Shown here: one piece after another, positions 43,522 to 51,361 of the stretch
Layout: each line of letters begins with the position of its first letter
Numbering within the stretch: position 1 is the stretch's first letter
Assembly (NCBI GenBank): GCA_002355495.1
Contig: AP017424.1
Location: forward strand, 4,405,501 to 4,469,500
Reading direction: 5' to 3'
Origin: Streptomyces laurentii
Lineage (GTDB): Bacteria > Actinomycetota > Actinomycetes > Streptomycetales > Streptomycetaceae
DNA: 64,000 nucleotides
Notes under the pieces: generated by a model
What the model was told of the DNA's origin: nothing
Seen by the model: the letters and a program-made list of their open reading frames with translations, nothing else
The model's database searches: none
Program-made: the position numbers and the translations under genes

Positions 43522-44514
43522 ATGGAGTACACGCAACTCGGACGCACGGGACTCAAGGTCAGCCGGCTCGTCCTCGGGACGATGAACTTCGGTCCGCAGG
43601 CCGACGAACAGGCCAGCCACGCCATCATGGACGCCGCCCTCGAAGCGGGCCTCAACTTCGTCGACACGGCCAACGTCTACGGCTGGGGCGACGACAAGGG
43701 CCGTACTGAGGAGATCATCGGCTCCTGGCTCGCCAAGGACCCGGCCCACCGCGACAAGGTGGTCCTGGCCACCAAGGTGTACGGGAACATGGGCCCGGAC
43801 GGCGTGCCCGCCTGGCCCAACCACGACAAGCTCTCCGCCGTGAACATCCGCCGCGCCGTCGACGCGAGCCTCCAGCGGCTCGGCACGGACCACATCGACG
43901 TCTACCAGTTCCATCACATCGACCGTTCGACGCCGTTCGACGAGATCTGGCAGGCGGTCGACGTCCTCATCCAGCAGGGCAAGATCCTGTACGCCGGTTC
44001 GTCGAACTTCCCGGGCTACAAGATCGCCCAGGCCAACGAGGCCGCCGCGCGGCGCGGGATGGTCGGCCTGGTCAGTGAGCAGTGCCTCTACAACCTGTTC
44101 GAGCGACGGGCCGAGATGGAGGTGGTCCCGGCGGCGCAGGAGTACGGCCTCGGCGTCATCCCGTGGTCGCCGCTGCACGGCGGTGCCCTCGGCGGCGTCA
44201 TCCGCAAGCAGGTCGAGGGCGGCCGCCGCGCGAGCGGCCGGACCGCGGACCTGCTCGCCGACCCGGCCCAGAAGGCCCGCATCCAGGCGTACGAGGACCT
44301 GCTGGACAAGCACGGCCTGGACCCGGCCGAGACCGCGCTGGCCTGGCTGCTCACCCGCCCGGGCGTGACCGGCCCGATCATCGGCCCGCGCACCCCGGAG
44401 CAGCTGCGGGGCGCCCTGCGCGCCGTGGAGCTGAAGCTGAGCGACGAACTCCTCGCGGCTCTCGACGAGATCTTCCCCGGCCCGGGCCCCTCCCCGGAGG
44501 CCTTCGCCTGGTGA
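43522..44514 (+). CDS. Aldo/keto reductase (330 aa)
   Basis: TIM-barrel oxidoreductase: MEYTQLGRTGLKVSRLVLGTMNFG, catalytic Asp-Tyr in FVDTANVYGWG, Lys in VLATKVYG, His in YQFHHID, and NADPH-site GPRTPEQLRGALRA. It reduces carbonyls with NADPH; the family branch resembles YajO/IolS-like enzymes. ATG at 43522 (GTG at 43516 possible). It follows the P450 by 150 bp and could belong to the same locus, but has its own dyads and a strong terminator. Confidence 0.88.
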   Translation: MEYTQLGRTGLKVSRLVLGTMNFGPQADEQASHAIMDAALEAGLNFVDTANVYGWGDDKGRTEEIIGSWLAKDPAHRDKVVLATKVYGNMGPDGVPAWPNHDKLSAVNIRRAVDASLQRLGTDHIDVYQFHHIDRSTPFDEIWQAVDVLIQQGKILYAGSSNFPGYKIAQANEAAARRGMVGLVSEQCLYNLFERRAEMEVVPAAQEYGLGVIPWSPLHGGALGGVIRKQVEGGRRASGRTADLLADPAQKARIQAYEDLLDKHGLDPAETALAWLLTRPGVTGPIIGPRTPEQLRGALRAVELKLSDELLAALDEIFPGPGPSPEAFAW

Positions 44515-44545
44515 CGCCGACCGGCGGCCGCTGACCGCCGCCCGA

Positions 44546-44588
44546 GCCGATGGGTTCCCCCGCGCCGGTCGCGGGGGAACCCATCGGC
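44546..44588. terminator. Strong terminator after the aldo/keto reductase
   Basis: Nineteen-base arms GCCGATGGGTTCCCCCGCG (44546-44564) and the exact complement (44570-44588) around a five-base loop, followed by CTTG. Between convergent genes. Confidence 0.9.
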
Positions 44589-44618
44589 CTTGAGGACCGT
44601 GCGGAAACGCCGGGCGGG

Positions 44619-45221
44619 TCAGGCGCTGCCGAGCCAGCTGGTGGCGTCCAGGCGGTAGGCGGTCCCGGCCGGGACGACCGCGCGGAGGGCGGCTTCGAGG
44701 TCGCGGACGCGGGCGAGACCGAGGCGGGCGGCCCATTCGGCGCGCAGGGTGTCGAAGACGGCGGCCGATCGGGTCAGGGCGTCGATGCCGTGCGGGGTGA
44801 GGAAGACGAGCTTGCGGCGGGCGTCGGCTGGGTCGTCGGCGCGTTCGGCGTAGCCGAGGGCGAGGAGCCGGTCGACGGTCTTGCCCGCGGCCTGTTTGGA
44901 GACCCCGAGCCGCCGTCCGATGTCGCTCGCCGTCGCACCGTACGGGCTCGCGCCGATGGCCTGGAGGACGAAGCCGTGGGCGGGGCGCAGGTCGGGGTGG
45001 CCCTGGCGGGCGAGTGCGGTGTGGACGCCGTCGATGAGGGTGCGGAAGCCGGCGAAGAGGAGGATCGGCAGCTCGTATCCGGGGCTGTCGAAGGTCTCCG
45101 GGTCCGGGGCGGCGTGGGTCTCCGGGGCCGGGGCGGCGTGGGTTTCCGGCGGAATCCCCGAAACCCCCTTGCCCGCATCGACAACCTGGTTTACGTTCTC
45201 TTCACCGACATGGTCAACCAT
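44619..45221 (-). CDS. MarR-family regulator (200 aa)
   Basis: MarR winged helix in the second half: RPAHGFVLQAIGASPYGATASDIGRRLGVSKQAAGKTVDRLLALGYAERADDPADARRKLV. No Cys is present, so it cannot sense oxidants by thiol chemistry. The first 45 residues are a poorly conserved tail containing the duplicated peptide PETHAAP; a later start is possible. ATG at 45221 lies inside a dyad. Divergent from the AhpD-like gene, its probable target. Confidence 0.82.
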   Translation of the reverse strand: MVDHVGEENVNQVVDAGKGVSGIPPETHAAPAPETHAAPDPETFDSPGYELPILLFAGFRTLIDGVHTALARQGHPDLRPAHGFVLQAIGASPYGATASDIGRRLGVSKQAAGKTVDRLLALGYAERADDPADARRKLVFLTPHGIDALTRSAAVFDTLRAEWAARLGLARVRDLEAALRAVVPAGTAYRLDATSWLGSA

Positions 45222-45230
45222 GTTGTCGAT
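45177..45230. promoter_or_regulatory. Nested operator dyads between marR and the AhpD-like gene
   Basis: ACATGGT-CA-ACCATGT (45208-45223) covers the marR start codon. An outer pair, ATCGACAACCTGG (45177-45189) and CCATGTTGTCGAT (45218-45230), is complementary with one mismatch. The right half lies 20-30 nt before the AhpD-like ATG, so one repressor could control both directions. Confidence 0.55.
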
Positions 45231-45250
45231 TCTATCCGGGGGTCCCTTCC

Positions 45251-45685
45251 ATGCCGCTCGCCGCGCAGCCGCACGACCTGCCCGCCCGCACCGCCGCCGC
45301 CATCGCGCTCCTCAAGGAGTCGCCGCACACCTTCGACGGCTTCCTCCAGCTCAGCGGGATCTTCGAGTCGACCACCCTCGACCCGTACTCCCGAGAGACC
45401 GTCATCCTCACCGTCGCCACCCGCAACCAGTGTCATCTGTGCGTCGACATGCACGAGGGCAAGCTGGCCGCGCTCGACCCGGCCGACGCCCCGTCCGCCG
45501 AACGCCTCGACGCCGTCCGCCGCTTCGCCCTCCAGGTCCTCGCCGCGTCCGGCGCGGTGAGCGACGCCGACCTCGACGCGTTCCTCGCCCACGGCTACAC
45601 CCGGCAGAACGCCCTCGAAGTCGTCCTCGGTATCGGCACCTACACCCTCTCCACCTTCGCCAACCGCCTCGTCCGGGCCGCCTGA
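45251..45685 (+). CDS. Carboxymuconolactone decarboxylase/AhpD-like protein (144 aa)
   Basis: AhpD-type helical fold with the redox motif NQCHLCVDMHEGKL (CxxC followed by His), and LDPYSRETVILTVATRN before it. Members act as small peroxidase-associated thiol proteins or decarboxylases; the CxxC favours a redox role. ATG at 45251. Divergent from a MarR regulator with shared dyads. Followed by a remnant of another gene. Confidence 0.85.
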   Translation: MPLAAQPHDLPARTAAAIALLKESPHTFDGFLQLSGIFESTTLDPYSRETVILTVATRNQCHLCVDMHEGKLAALDPADAPSAERLDAVRRFALQVLAASGAVSDADLDAFLAHGYTRQNALEVVLGIGTYTLSTFANRLVRAA

Positions 45686-45701
45686 CGGACGCCGTGCCGC
45701 A

Positions 45702-45851
<150 letters not shown>

Positions 45852-45867
45852 CGGGGGCCGGTGGCGG

Positions 45868-46458
45868 TCAGGCCTCCGTGCGGAAGTCGAGCATGTAGAA
45901 GACCTTGTCGTAGCGGAGTCCGCCGACGGCGACGAAGCGGGGCAGCCGGCCGTACTCGGTGAAGCCCAGCGAACGGTAGAGCGTCAGCGCCCGCTCGTTG
46001 TCGGCGCGCGCGTCCAGGGTGAGGACCTCGATTCCCGCCTCGCGCGCGTCGGCGACCAGCGCGGCGGTCAGGGCCCGGCCGAGGCCGCGGCCGTGGACGG
46101 CGGAGTCGAGCGCGATCTTCTCGATGTCGGCGTGCACCCGGCTGGTGGCCCGCGTGTAGCGGAGCCAGTACCCGAACCCGGCGAGCCGCCGCCCGACGTA
46201 CACCGCGCGCAACGCGCCCTCGCCGCTCCGCGCGGCGGTGAGCACACGGCCGAGGAGCTCCGTCACCTCGTCGGCGGACGGCGGGTCGACCCAGCCCAGC
46301 GGCGCACCCCCGCGGACCAGGTCCGCCAGGATCCGGTGGGCCGCCTCCGTGAACCCGGCCGCGAGGTCCGGATCGGCGGTCAGCCGCGCGGCGTCGAGGA
46401 CGACGGGCTCGGCGGTCGCGGGACTCTTCGACACGTTCGGGCTGCTCTGACTGGTCAT
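45868..46458 (-). CDS. GNAT-family N-acetyltransferase (196 aa)
   Basis: GNAT domain in the C-terminal two thirds: AGFGYWLRYTRATSRVHADIEKIALDSAVHGRGLGRALTAALVADA with the CoA loop HGRGLGRAL, and LDARADNERALTLYRSLGFTEYGRLPRF. ATG at 46458, 19 nt downstream of the SGNH gene stop, so the two are probably one transcription unit. Substrate unknown. Confidence 0.83.
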   Translation of the reverse strand: MTSQSSPNVSKSPATAEPVVLDAARLTADPDLAAGFTEAAHRILADLVRGGAPLGWVDPPSADEVTELLGRVLTAARSGEGALRAVYVGRRLAGFGYWLRYTRATSRVHADIEKIALDSAVHGRGLGRALTAALVADAREAGIEVLTLDARADNERALTLYRSLGFTEYGRLPRFVAVGGLRYDKVFYMLDFRTEA

Positions 46459-46477
46459 GGCCGGAGCCTACGCACCC

Positions 46478-47212
46478 TCACGCGTACCGGTACGGCCCGC
46501 CGACGCCCCAGGCCTGGTGCAGCGCGTCCGCGAAGGCCGCCGCCAGTTTGTGCTCCCCGCTCGGGCCCGGGTGCGTGCCGTCGTAGGTGTCCGTGTGGAT
46601 GTCGTACGACTCCGGGACGGACGCCAGCAGCAGCGGCGAGGCCCCGGTGTCGAAGTCGGCGACCGTCTTCGCGAGCAGGTCGTTGAAGCGCGCGCACTCG
46701 GCGGCGAAGGGGGGCTCGTCCTCGGCGCGGATGTTCGGGATGACGGGCAGCAGCACCACCCGGACCCGCGGGTTCGCGGCGCGGGCGGCGGTCAGGAAGG
46801 CGCGGACGTTCTCGATCGTCTGGTCGCTGTTGGTGTACCAGCCGAGGTCGATCAGGCCGAGCGAGACCAGCAGCACGTCGGCGCCGGTCCCGGTCACCAC
46901 CGGGCCGACGAGCGGCGCCATGTGCAGCCAGCCCTCGCCCCAGCCGGCCAGGTGGCGGCGGGCGGCGGCCGGGAAGCCAGGGTCGGCGTACGCGTGCGAG
47001 GTCGCGGCGTCGTCGCCGGGCTCGTACAGCGTGGTGCGCGGGCCGACGATCTCGTACGCGCGCGAAGAGGCCTGCGAAGAGGCGCCGGACGGCAGGGACT
47101 CCAGGGACTCCAGGGATTCCAGGGAGTCCAGGTGCCGCCACATCCGGTACCGCCAGGTGAAGTCGCCGGCGCGTCCGATGGTCATGCTGTCGCCGACGAA
47201 CAGAAAACGCAT
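46478..47212 (-). CDS. SGNH/GDSL hydrolase (244 aa)
   Basis: Block I FVGDSMTIG with the nucleophile Ser, block III-like SLGLIDLGW, and the Asp-His pair in YDGTHPGPSGEHKLA. No signal peptide, so it is intracellular or released another way. Start set at MRFLFVGDS (47212); five extra residues are possible upstream. A 9-bp tandem repeat near the N-terminus encodes Leu-Glu-Ser repeats. Esterase activity is expected; substrate unknown. Confidence 0.82.
   Translation of the reverse strand: MRFLFVGDSMTIGRAGDFTWRYRMWRHLDSLESLESLESLPSGASSQASSRAYEIVGPRTTLYEPGDDAATSHAYADPGFPAAARRHLAGWGEGWLHMAPLVGPVVTGTGADVLLVSLGLIDLGWYTNSDQTIENVRAFLTAARAANPRVRVVLLPVIPNIRAEDEPPFAAECARFNDLLAKTVADFDTGASPLLLASVPESYDIHTDTYDGTHPGPSGEHKLAAAFADALHQAWGVGGPYRYA
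47093..47128. repeat. 9-bp tandem repeat in the SGNH hydrolase gene
   Basis: CAGGGACTC and close variants occur four times in tandem, encoding a Leu-Glu-Ser run after the first helix. In-frame, so copy number changes would be tolerated. Confidence 0.85.
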
Positions 47213-47289
47213 GGGGCACATCATCACCGACGTCAGGCCTTGGCCGGAGGGCGGGTCGGGCGGCCGCCGCCCATGGCACGCTGGAGGGC

Positions 47290-48318
47290 ATGCGATCTGC
47301 CGTGCTGCGCCGCGCCCTCGGGGCCACCGCTCTCGTCGTCCTCGCCTCCCTCGGCCCGGCGGCCCCGGCCTGGGCGGCGGACGACCGCCCCGACCAGGGG
47401 TTCACGATCGAGGACCCGCGCGTCACCGAGTCCAGCGGTCTCGCCGCGAGCCGGGCGCACCCCGGCGTGTACTGGACGCACAACGACCAGGACGCGCCCC
47501 TGATCTACGGCGTCGACTCCCGTACGGGAAAGACGGTCGCGACCCTGACCATGAAGGGCGTCGGCACCCCGCGCGACATGGAGGCCATCTCCGTCGGCCC
47601 GGACGGCGACATCTACGTCGGCGACATCGGCGACAACCTCGACGGGTCCTGGGACCACGTGTGGATCTACCGCTTCCCCGAGCCGAAGCAGCTGCGCGAC
47701 CAGACCGTCCAGGCCACCCAGTACGACGTGAAGTACGCCGACGGGCCGCGCAACGCGGAGGCCCTGATGGTCCATCCGAAGTCCGGCCGGGTCTACATCG
47801 CCAGCAAGAACGAGAACAGCGGCGGCCTGTACGAGGGTCCCGCGCGGCTCTCCACCTCCGGGACGAACGTCTTCCGCCGGGTCGGGGACGTTCCCTGGGT
47901 GACCGACGGCGCCTTCTCGCCGGACGGCGGCCGGCTCGTGCTGCGCGGTTACTTCTGGGCGAAGGAGTACGCGTGGCAGGGCGGGTCGGGCGGCGGACGC
48001 ATCGCCGACGGCGGTACGGCGGTGGGGGCGCCGTTCCAGGGGCAGGCGGAGTCCGTGACGTACACGCCGGACGGTTCGGCCTTCCTGTTCGGCTCGGAGG
48101 GGAAGCGAAGTCGGGTGGTACGGGTCGACCGCGCGGACGCCGGCCCGTCGGCCGCGGACCCGAAGAAGCCGGGTTCGGGGTCGGGGTCGGGTTCGGGAGC
48201 GGGTGCCGCCGCGCAGGGATCCGGCGGTGAGCAGGGCAGCTTCACCGTCGGCGTGATCGTCCTCGGTCTGGCCGTCGCCGCCTGGATGGGCCTCAGGAAG
48301 CTGTTCCGCCGGAGCTGA
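47290..48318 (+). CDS. Secreted, membrane-anchored beta-propeller-like protein (342 aa)
   Basis: Signal peptide MRSAVLRRALGATALVVLASLGPAAPAWA, then repeated strands (GLAASRAHPGVYWTHNDQ, EAISVGPDGDIYVGDIGDN, EALMVHPKSGRVYIASKNE, DGAFSPDGGRLVLRGY, ESVTYTPDGSAFLFGSEG) spaced like blades of a propeller. A Gly/Ser linker leads to one membrane helix (FTVGVIVLGLAVAAWMGL) and a basic end. It should face the cell wall. Overlaps the convergent TetR gene by 26 nt. Ligand unknown. Confidence 0.8.
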   Translation: MRSAVLRRALGATALVVLASLGPAAPAWAADDRPDQGFTIEDPRVTESSGLAASRAHPGVYWTHNDQDAPLIYGVDSRTGKTVATLTMKGVGTPRDMEAISVGPDGDIYVGDIGDNLDGSWDHVWIYRFPEPKQLRDQTVQATQYDVKYADGPRNAEALMVHPKSGRVYIASKNENSGGLYEGPARLSTSGTNVFRRVGDVPWVTDGAFSPDGGRLVLRGYFWAKEYAWQGGSGGGRIADGGTAVGAPFQGQAESVTYTPDGSAFLFGSEGKRSRVVRVDRADAGPSAADPKKPGSGSGSGSGAGAAAQGSGGEQGSFTVGVIVLGLAVAAWMGLRKLFRRS

Positions 48319-49135
48319 CCCCCGGGCCCCCGGCCCGGCGGGCGACCAGCGCCTCGAACCCCTCCATGAGCCGTTCGAGGCCGAAGGCGAAGTGGTCGCT
48401 CTCGACCGCGAAGGTGTCCTCGGCGAGCCCGGCCACGGTCGGGAACTCACCTGATTTCATGGCCCGTTCGAGGAACGGCGCCTGCGTCGCCCAGAACTCC
48501 TCGTCGCTGAACCCGGTCTCCTTCGCCGCCTCCGCCGTCTGGATCTCCAGGCGTGCGACGCCGGTCACGAAGCTCTGCACGGTGACGATGACGGAGAGCG
48601 TCTCGGGGTCGCTCAGCCCCATCCCGTAGGGGTGGGGGCCGGTCAGTCCGGCCAGGCACAGCTCGAAGCCGCGCAGCGTGTTCGGGCCGAGGAGCGAGCG
48701 GGCCTCGTTGACCTTCAGCAGCCAGGGGTGCGCGCGGTAGAGCGCGAGATGGCCGCGGGCGAGCAGTCCGATCGCGGTGCGCCAGCCGCCCGGCTGCCGC
48801 GCGGGCGGCTCGGCGGGCTCGTCCGCCAGGGACTCGCCCTGCACCCGGTCGAGCATGAGGTCGAGCAGCTCGGTCTTCCCGGGGACGTACCTGTACAGCG
48901 ACATCGTCCCGACGCCCAGCTCGGCCGACACCCGCCGCATCGACACGGCGTCCAGCCCCTCCGCGTCCGCGAGCGCGACCGCCGCCCCGACGATCCGGTC
49001 CAGCGTGAGGCCCGGCTTGGGGCCGCGGCTGGGGCGTTCGCCCGTACCCCACAGCAGGTCGAGGCTGGTGATCGCCGATTCCCGTGCGCCGCCGGCCGCC
49101 CCGTTGCCCGCCCCGCTGCTCGTCTCGCCACTCAT
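48293..49135 (-). CDS. TetR-family regulator (280 aa)
   Basis: N-terminal HTH (LTLDRIVGAAVALADAEGLDAVSMRRVSAELGVGTMSLYRYVPGKTELLDLML) after a 40-residue tail; the C-terminal region is of the tetracycline-repressor-like type (AHPWLLKVNEARSLLGPNTLRGFELCLAGL). ATG at 49135. Divergent from the ABC exporter at 49211, with repeated sites in the 75-bp gap: the usual repressor-exporter arrangement. Confidence 0.88.
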   Translation of the reverse strand: MSGETSSGAGNGAAGGARESAITSLDLLWGTGERPSRGPKPGLTLDRIVGAAVALADAEGLDAVSMRRVSAELGVGTMSLYRYVPGKTELLDLMLDRVQGESLADEPAEPPARQPGGWRTAIGLLARGHLALYRAHPWLLKVNEARSLLGPNTLRGFELCLAGLTGPHPYGMGLSDPETLSVIVTVQSFVTGVARLEIQTAEAAKETGFSDEEFWATQAPFLERAMKSGEFPTVAGLAEDTFAVESDHFAFGLERLMEGFEALVARRAGGPGVSSGGTAS

Positions 49136-49152
49136 GCGCCCACTTTAAAACT

Positions 49153-49188
49153 GGGTACGGTGTACTCGTATTCGGGTACGGTGTACTC
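49153..49188. promoter_or_regulatory. Candidate TetR operators, two 15-bp direct repeats
   Basis: GGGTACGGTGTACTC occurs at 49153-49167 and 49174-49188, exactly 21 bp apart, so both copies face the same side of the helix. Each contains the GTAC-GGT-GTAC pattern. They fill the divergent promoter of tetR and the ABC exporter. Confidence 0.65.
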
Positions 49189-49210
49189 AGTTTCTCTGAG
49201 TGGAGGCTCC

Positions 49211-50470
49211 ATGCGCGACAGGTGTGCCCCGACGCACGACGAACACGCTGTTCTCGCCGAGGGTTTGCGGAAGCGGTACGGAAGCGGCGGCAAGAGCAAG
49301 GAGAAGGGAAAGACGCAGGGGGAGGGGCCAGGGAAGGCGAAGGCGCGGGGGAAGGCGCGAGGGAATGTGCGGGGGAAGACCGGTGGCGCGTACGCCCTCG
49401 ACGGCCTCGACCTCGCCGTCCGCCGCGGCACCGTCCACGGCCTGCTCGGCCCGAACGGTGCCGGCAAAACCACCGCCGTCCGCATCCTGGCCACGCTCCT
49501 CAAGGCGGACGGCGGGCACGCCCGGGTCGCCGGACTCGACGTGACCCGTGACCCGTGCGCCGTCCGCGCCCGCATCGGCCTCGCCGGCCAGTACGCCGCC
49601 GTCGACGAGAACCTGACCGGCCGCCAGAACCTGGAGATGTTCGGCAGGCTCTTCCACCTCGAAGCGCGCCGCGCCCGCGCCCGGGCCGCCGAACTCCTCG
49701 ACGGCTTCGGTCTCGCCGAGGCCGCCGACCAGGGGGCGGGGGAGTACAGCGGCGGGATGCGCCGCCGGCTCGACCTCGCCGCGTCGATGATCCTGGCTCC
49801 CGACCTCCTCTTCCTCGACGAGCCCACCACCGGCCTCGACCCGCGCAGCCGCGGCGAGGTCTGGGACGCCGTCCGCGCGCTCGTCGCGTCGGGGACGACC
49901 GTGCTGCTCACGACCCAGTACCTCGACGAGGCCGACCGGCTCGCCTCCCGCATCACCGTCATGGACCAGGGCCGGGCCATCGCGGACGACACCCCGGGCG
50001 GGCTCAAGAGCCGGGTCGGCGGCGACCGGATCGAGGTCGTCGTGGCCGACGCCGCCGACCTGCCCGCCGTACGGCGCGTCCTCGCGCGCGTGGCCGCCGC
50101 GGAACCGGCCGAGGACCCGGCGGAACGGCGCATCCACGCACCCGTCAGCGACCGGGTCGCCGCGCTGACCGAGACGGCCCGCGCGCTCCAGGACGAGAGG
50201 ATCGCCGTCGAGGACCTCGGCCTGCGCCGGCCCAGCCTGGACGACGTGTTCCTGAGTCTGACCGGTCGCGACAGCACGGAGGGCGCGGCGGACGGGGGCG
50301 GTGCGGCGGACGGGGGCCGCGCGACCGGCAGGGACGGCGCGAACGGCTCGACGGGTGCGGCCGACACAGCCGACGTGGCCGACGCGGACGCGCGTACCCG
50401 TACCGGAGCCCGTACCGAGCTCGCGTCCCGCACCGATCCCCGCACCGAAACCGAAGGAGCCGCGGCATGA
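49211..50470 (+). CDS. DrrA-type ABC exporter ATPase (419 aa)
   Basis: Daunorubicin-resistance-type ATPase: Walker A GPNGAGKTT (80-88), signature YSGGMRRRLDLA, Walker B LLFLDEPTTGLD, switch TTQYLDEADRLA, and the DrrA C-terminal LRRPSLDDVFLSLTGR. Two oddities: a Lys/Gly-rich insert of about 36 residues (24-59) ahead of the Walker A motif, and an 80-residue Ala/Gly/Thr/Arg tail. ATG at 49211 after GTGGAGG. Translationally coupled to the permease by ATGA. Likely exports a hydrophobic compound. Confidence 0.9.
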   Translation: MRDRCAPTHDEHAVLAEGLRKRYGSGGKSKEKGKTQGEGPGKAKARGKARGNVRGKTGGAYALDGLDLAVRRGTVHGLLGPNGAGKTTAVRILATLLKADGGHARVAGLDVTRDPCAVRARIGLAGQYAAVDENLTGRQNLEMFGRLFHLEARRARARAAELLDGFGLAEAADQGAGEYSGGMRRRLDLAASMILAPDLLFLDEPTTGLDPRSRGEVWDAVRALVASGTTVLLTTQYLDEADRLASRITVMDQGRAIADDTPGGLKSRVGGDRIEVVVADAADLPAVRRVLARVAAAEPAEDPAERRIHAPVSDRVAALTETARALQDERIAVEDLGLRRPSLDDVFLSLTGRDSTEGAADGGGAADGGRATGRDGANGSTGAADTADVADADARTRTGARTELASRTDPRTETEGAAA

Positions 50471-51291
50471 CCACCGCCGGCCTCGCCCCGGGCCCCGCCC
50501 GCGGCCGCGTCTACTGGGCGGTGGCCGACTGCGCGACCCTGGTCCGCCGCACCCTGCTCAACTACCGCCGCAAGCCCGTCGCCATCCTCTGGCAGCTCGG
50601 CTTCCCGATCGTCTCCGTCCTCCTCTACGGCTTCGTCTTCGGCAGCGCGATGCGGGTGCCCGGCGGCGGGGACTACAAGGACTTCCTGATGCCGGGCATG
50701 TTCACGATGACCATGACCTTCGGCCTCATGAACACGGCGACGTCCGTCGTCTCCGACTCCGGCAAGGGGGTCATGGACCGGTTCCGTTCCATGCCGATGG
50801 CCCCCTCCGCCGTCACCACCGGCCGCGGGGTCTCCGATCTGATGGTCGCCTCCGCCGAACTGGCCATCCTCGCCGTCACCGCGCTCGCGGTCGGCTGGAC
50901 CTCCGACGGCGGCTTCGGCGGCACGCTCTTCGCCTTCGGCCTGCTGCTCCTGCTGCGGTTCAGCCTGATCTGGGTGGGCGTGTGGTGCGGTCTGGCGCTG
51001 CCCGACACCGAGTCGGCGGGCGCCCTCTACGCGGTGATCTTCCCCGTCACGATGATCTCCAGCGTGTACGTGGCGCCCGCGCTGATGCCGGGCTGGCTCG
51101 GGCCCGTCGCCGCCTGGAACCCGATCTCCTCGACCGTCGCGGCCACCCGTGAACTCTTCGGCAACCCCGGAGCGGCCGGAGAGACCTGGGTCGAACAGCA
51201 CGCGCTGCTGATGGCGGTGGTGTGGCCGCTGGCGCTGACGGCGGTCTTCCTGCCGCTGGCCGTACGCCGGTTCCAGCGACTCAGCAGGTAG
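50467..51291 (+). CDS. DrrB-type ABC exporter permease (274 aa)
   Basis: ABC-2 permease with about six helices: LLNYRRKPVAILWQLGFPIVSVLLYGFVFG, MPGMFTMTMTFGLMNTATSVVSD, VMDRFRSMPMAPSAVTTGR (cytosolic loop typical of DrrB) and a final helix. ATG at 50467 overlaps the ATPase TGA. With the upstream ATPase it forms a dimeric exporter, probably controlled by the divergent TetR protein. Confidence 0.9.
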   Translation: MTTAGLAPGPARGRVYWAVADCATLVRRTLLNYRRKPVAILWQLGFPIVSVLLYGFVFGSAMRVPGGGDYKDFLMPGMFTMTMTFGLMNTATSVVSDSGKGVMDRFRSMPMAPSAVTTGRGVSDLMVASAELAILAVTALAVGWTSDGGFGGTLFAFGLLLLLRFSLIWVGVWCGLALPDTESAGALYAVIFPVTMISSVYVAPALMPGWLGPVAAWNPISSTVAATRELFGNPGAAGETWVEQHALLMAVVWPLALTAVFLPLAVRRFQRLSR

Positions 51292-51304
51292 GCGGAAGAG
51301 ACGC

Positions 51305-51346
51305 GGCGGGGCCCGGCGGTGGGCGACTCCACCGCCGGGCCCCGCC
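51305..51346. terminator. Terminator between ABC exporter and serC
   Basis: Eighteen-base arms GGCGGGGCCCGGCGGTGG (51305-51322) and its complement (51329-51346), with a six-base loop. Convergent position suggests bidirectional use. Confidence 0.88.
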
Positions 51347-51361
51347 CGTCGTGAAAAGGGG

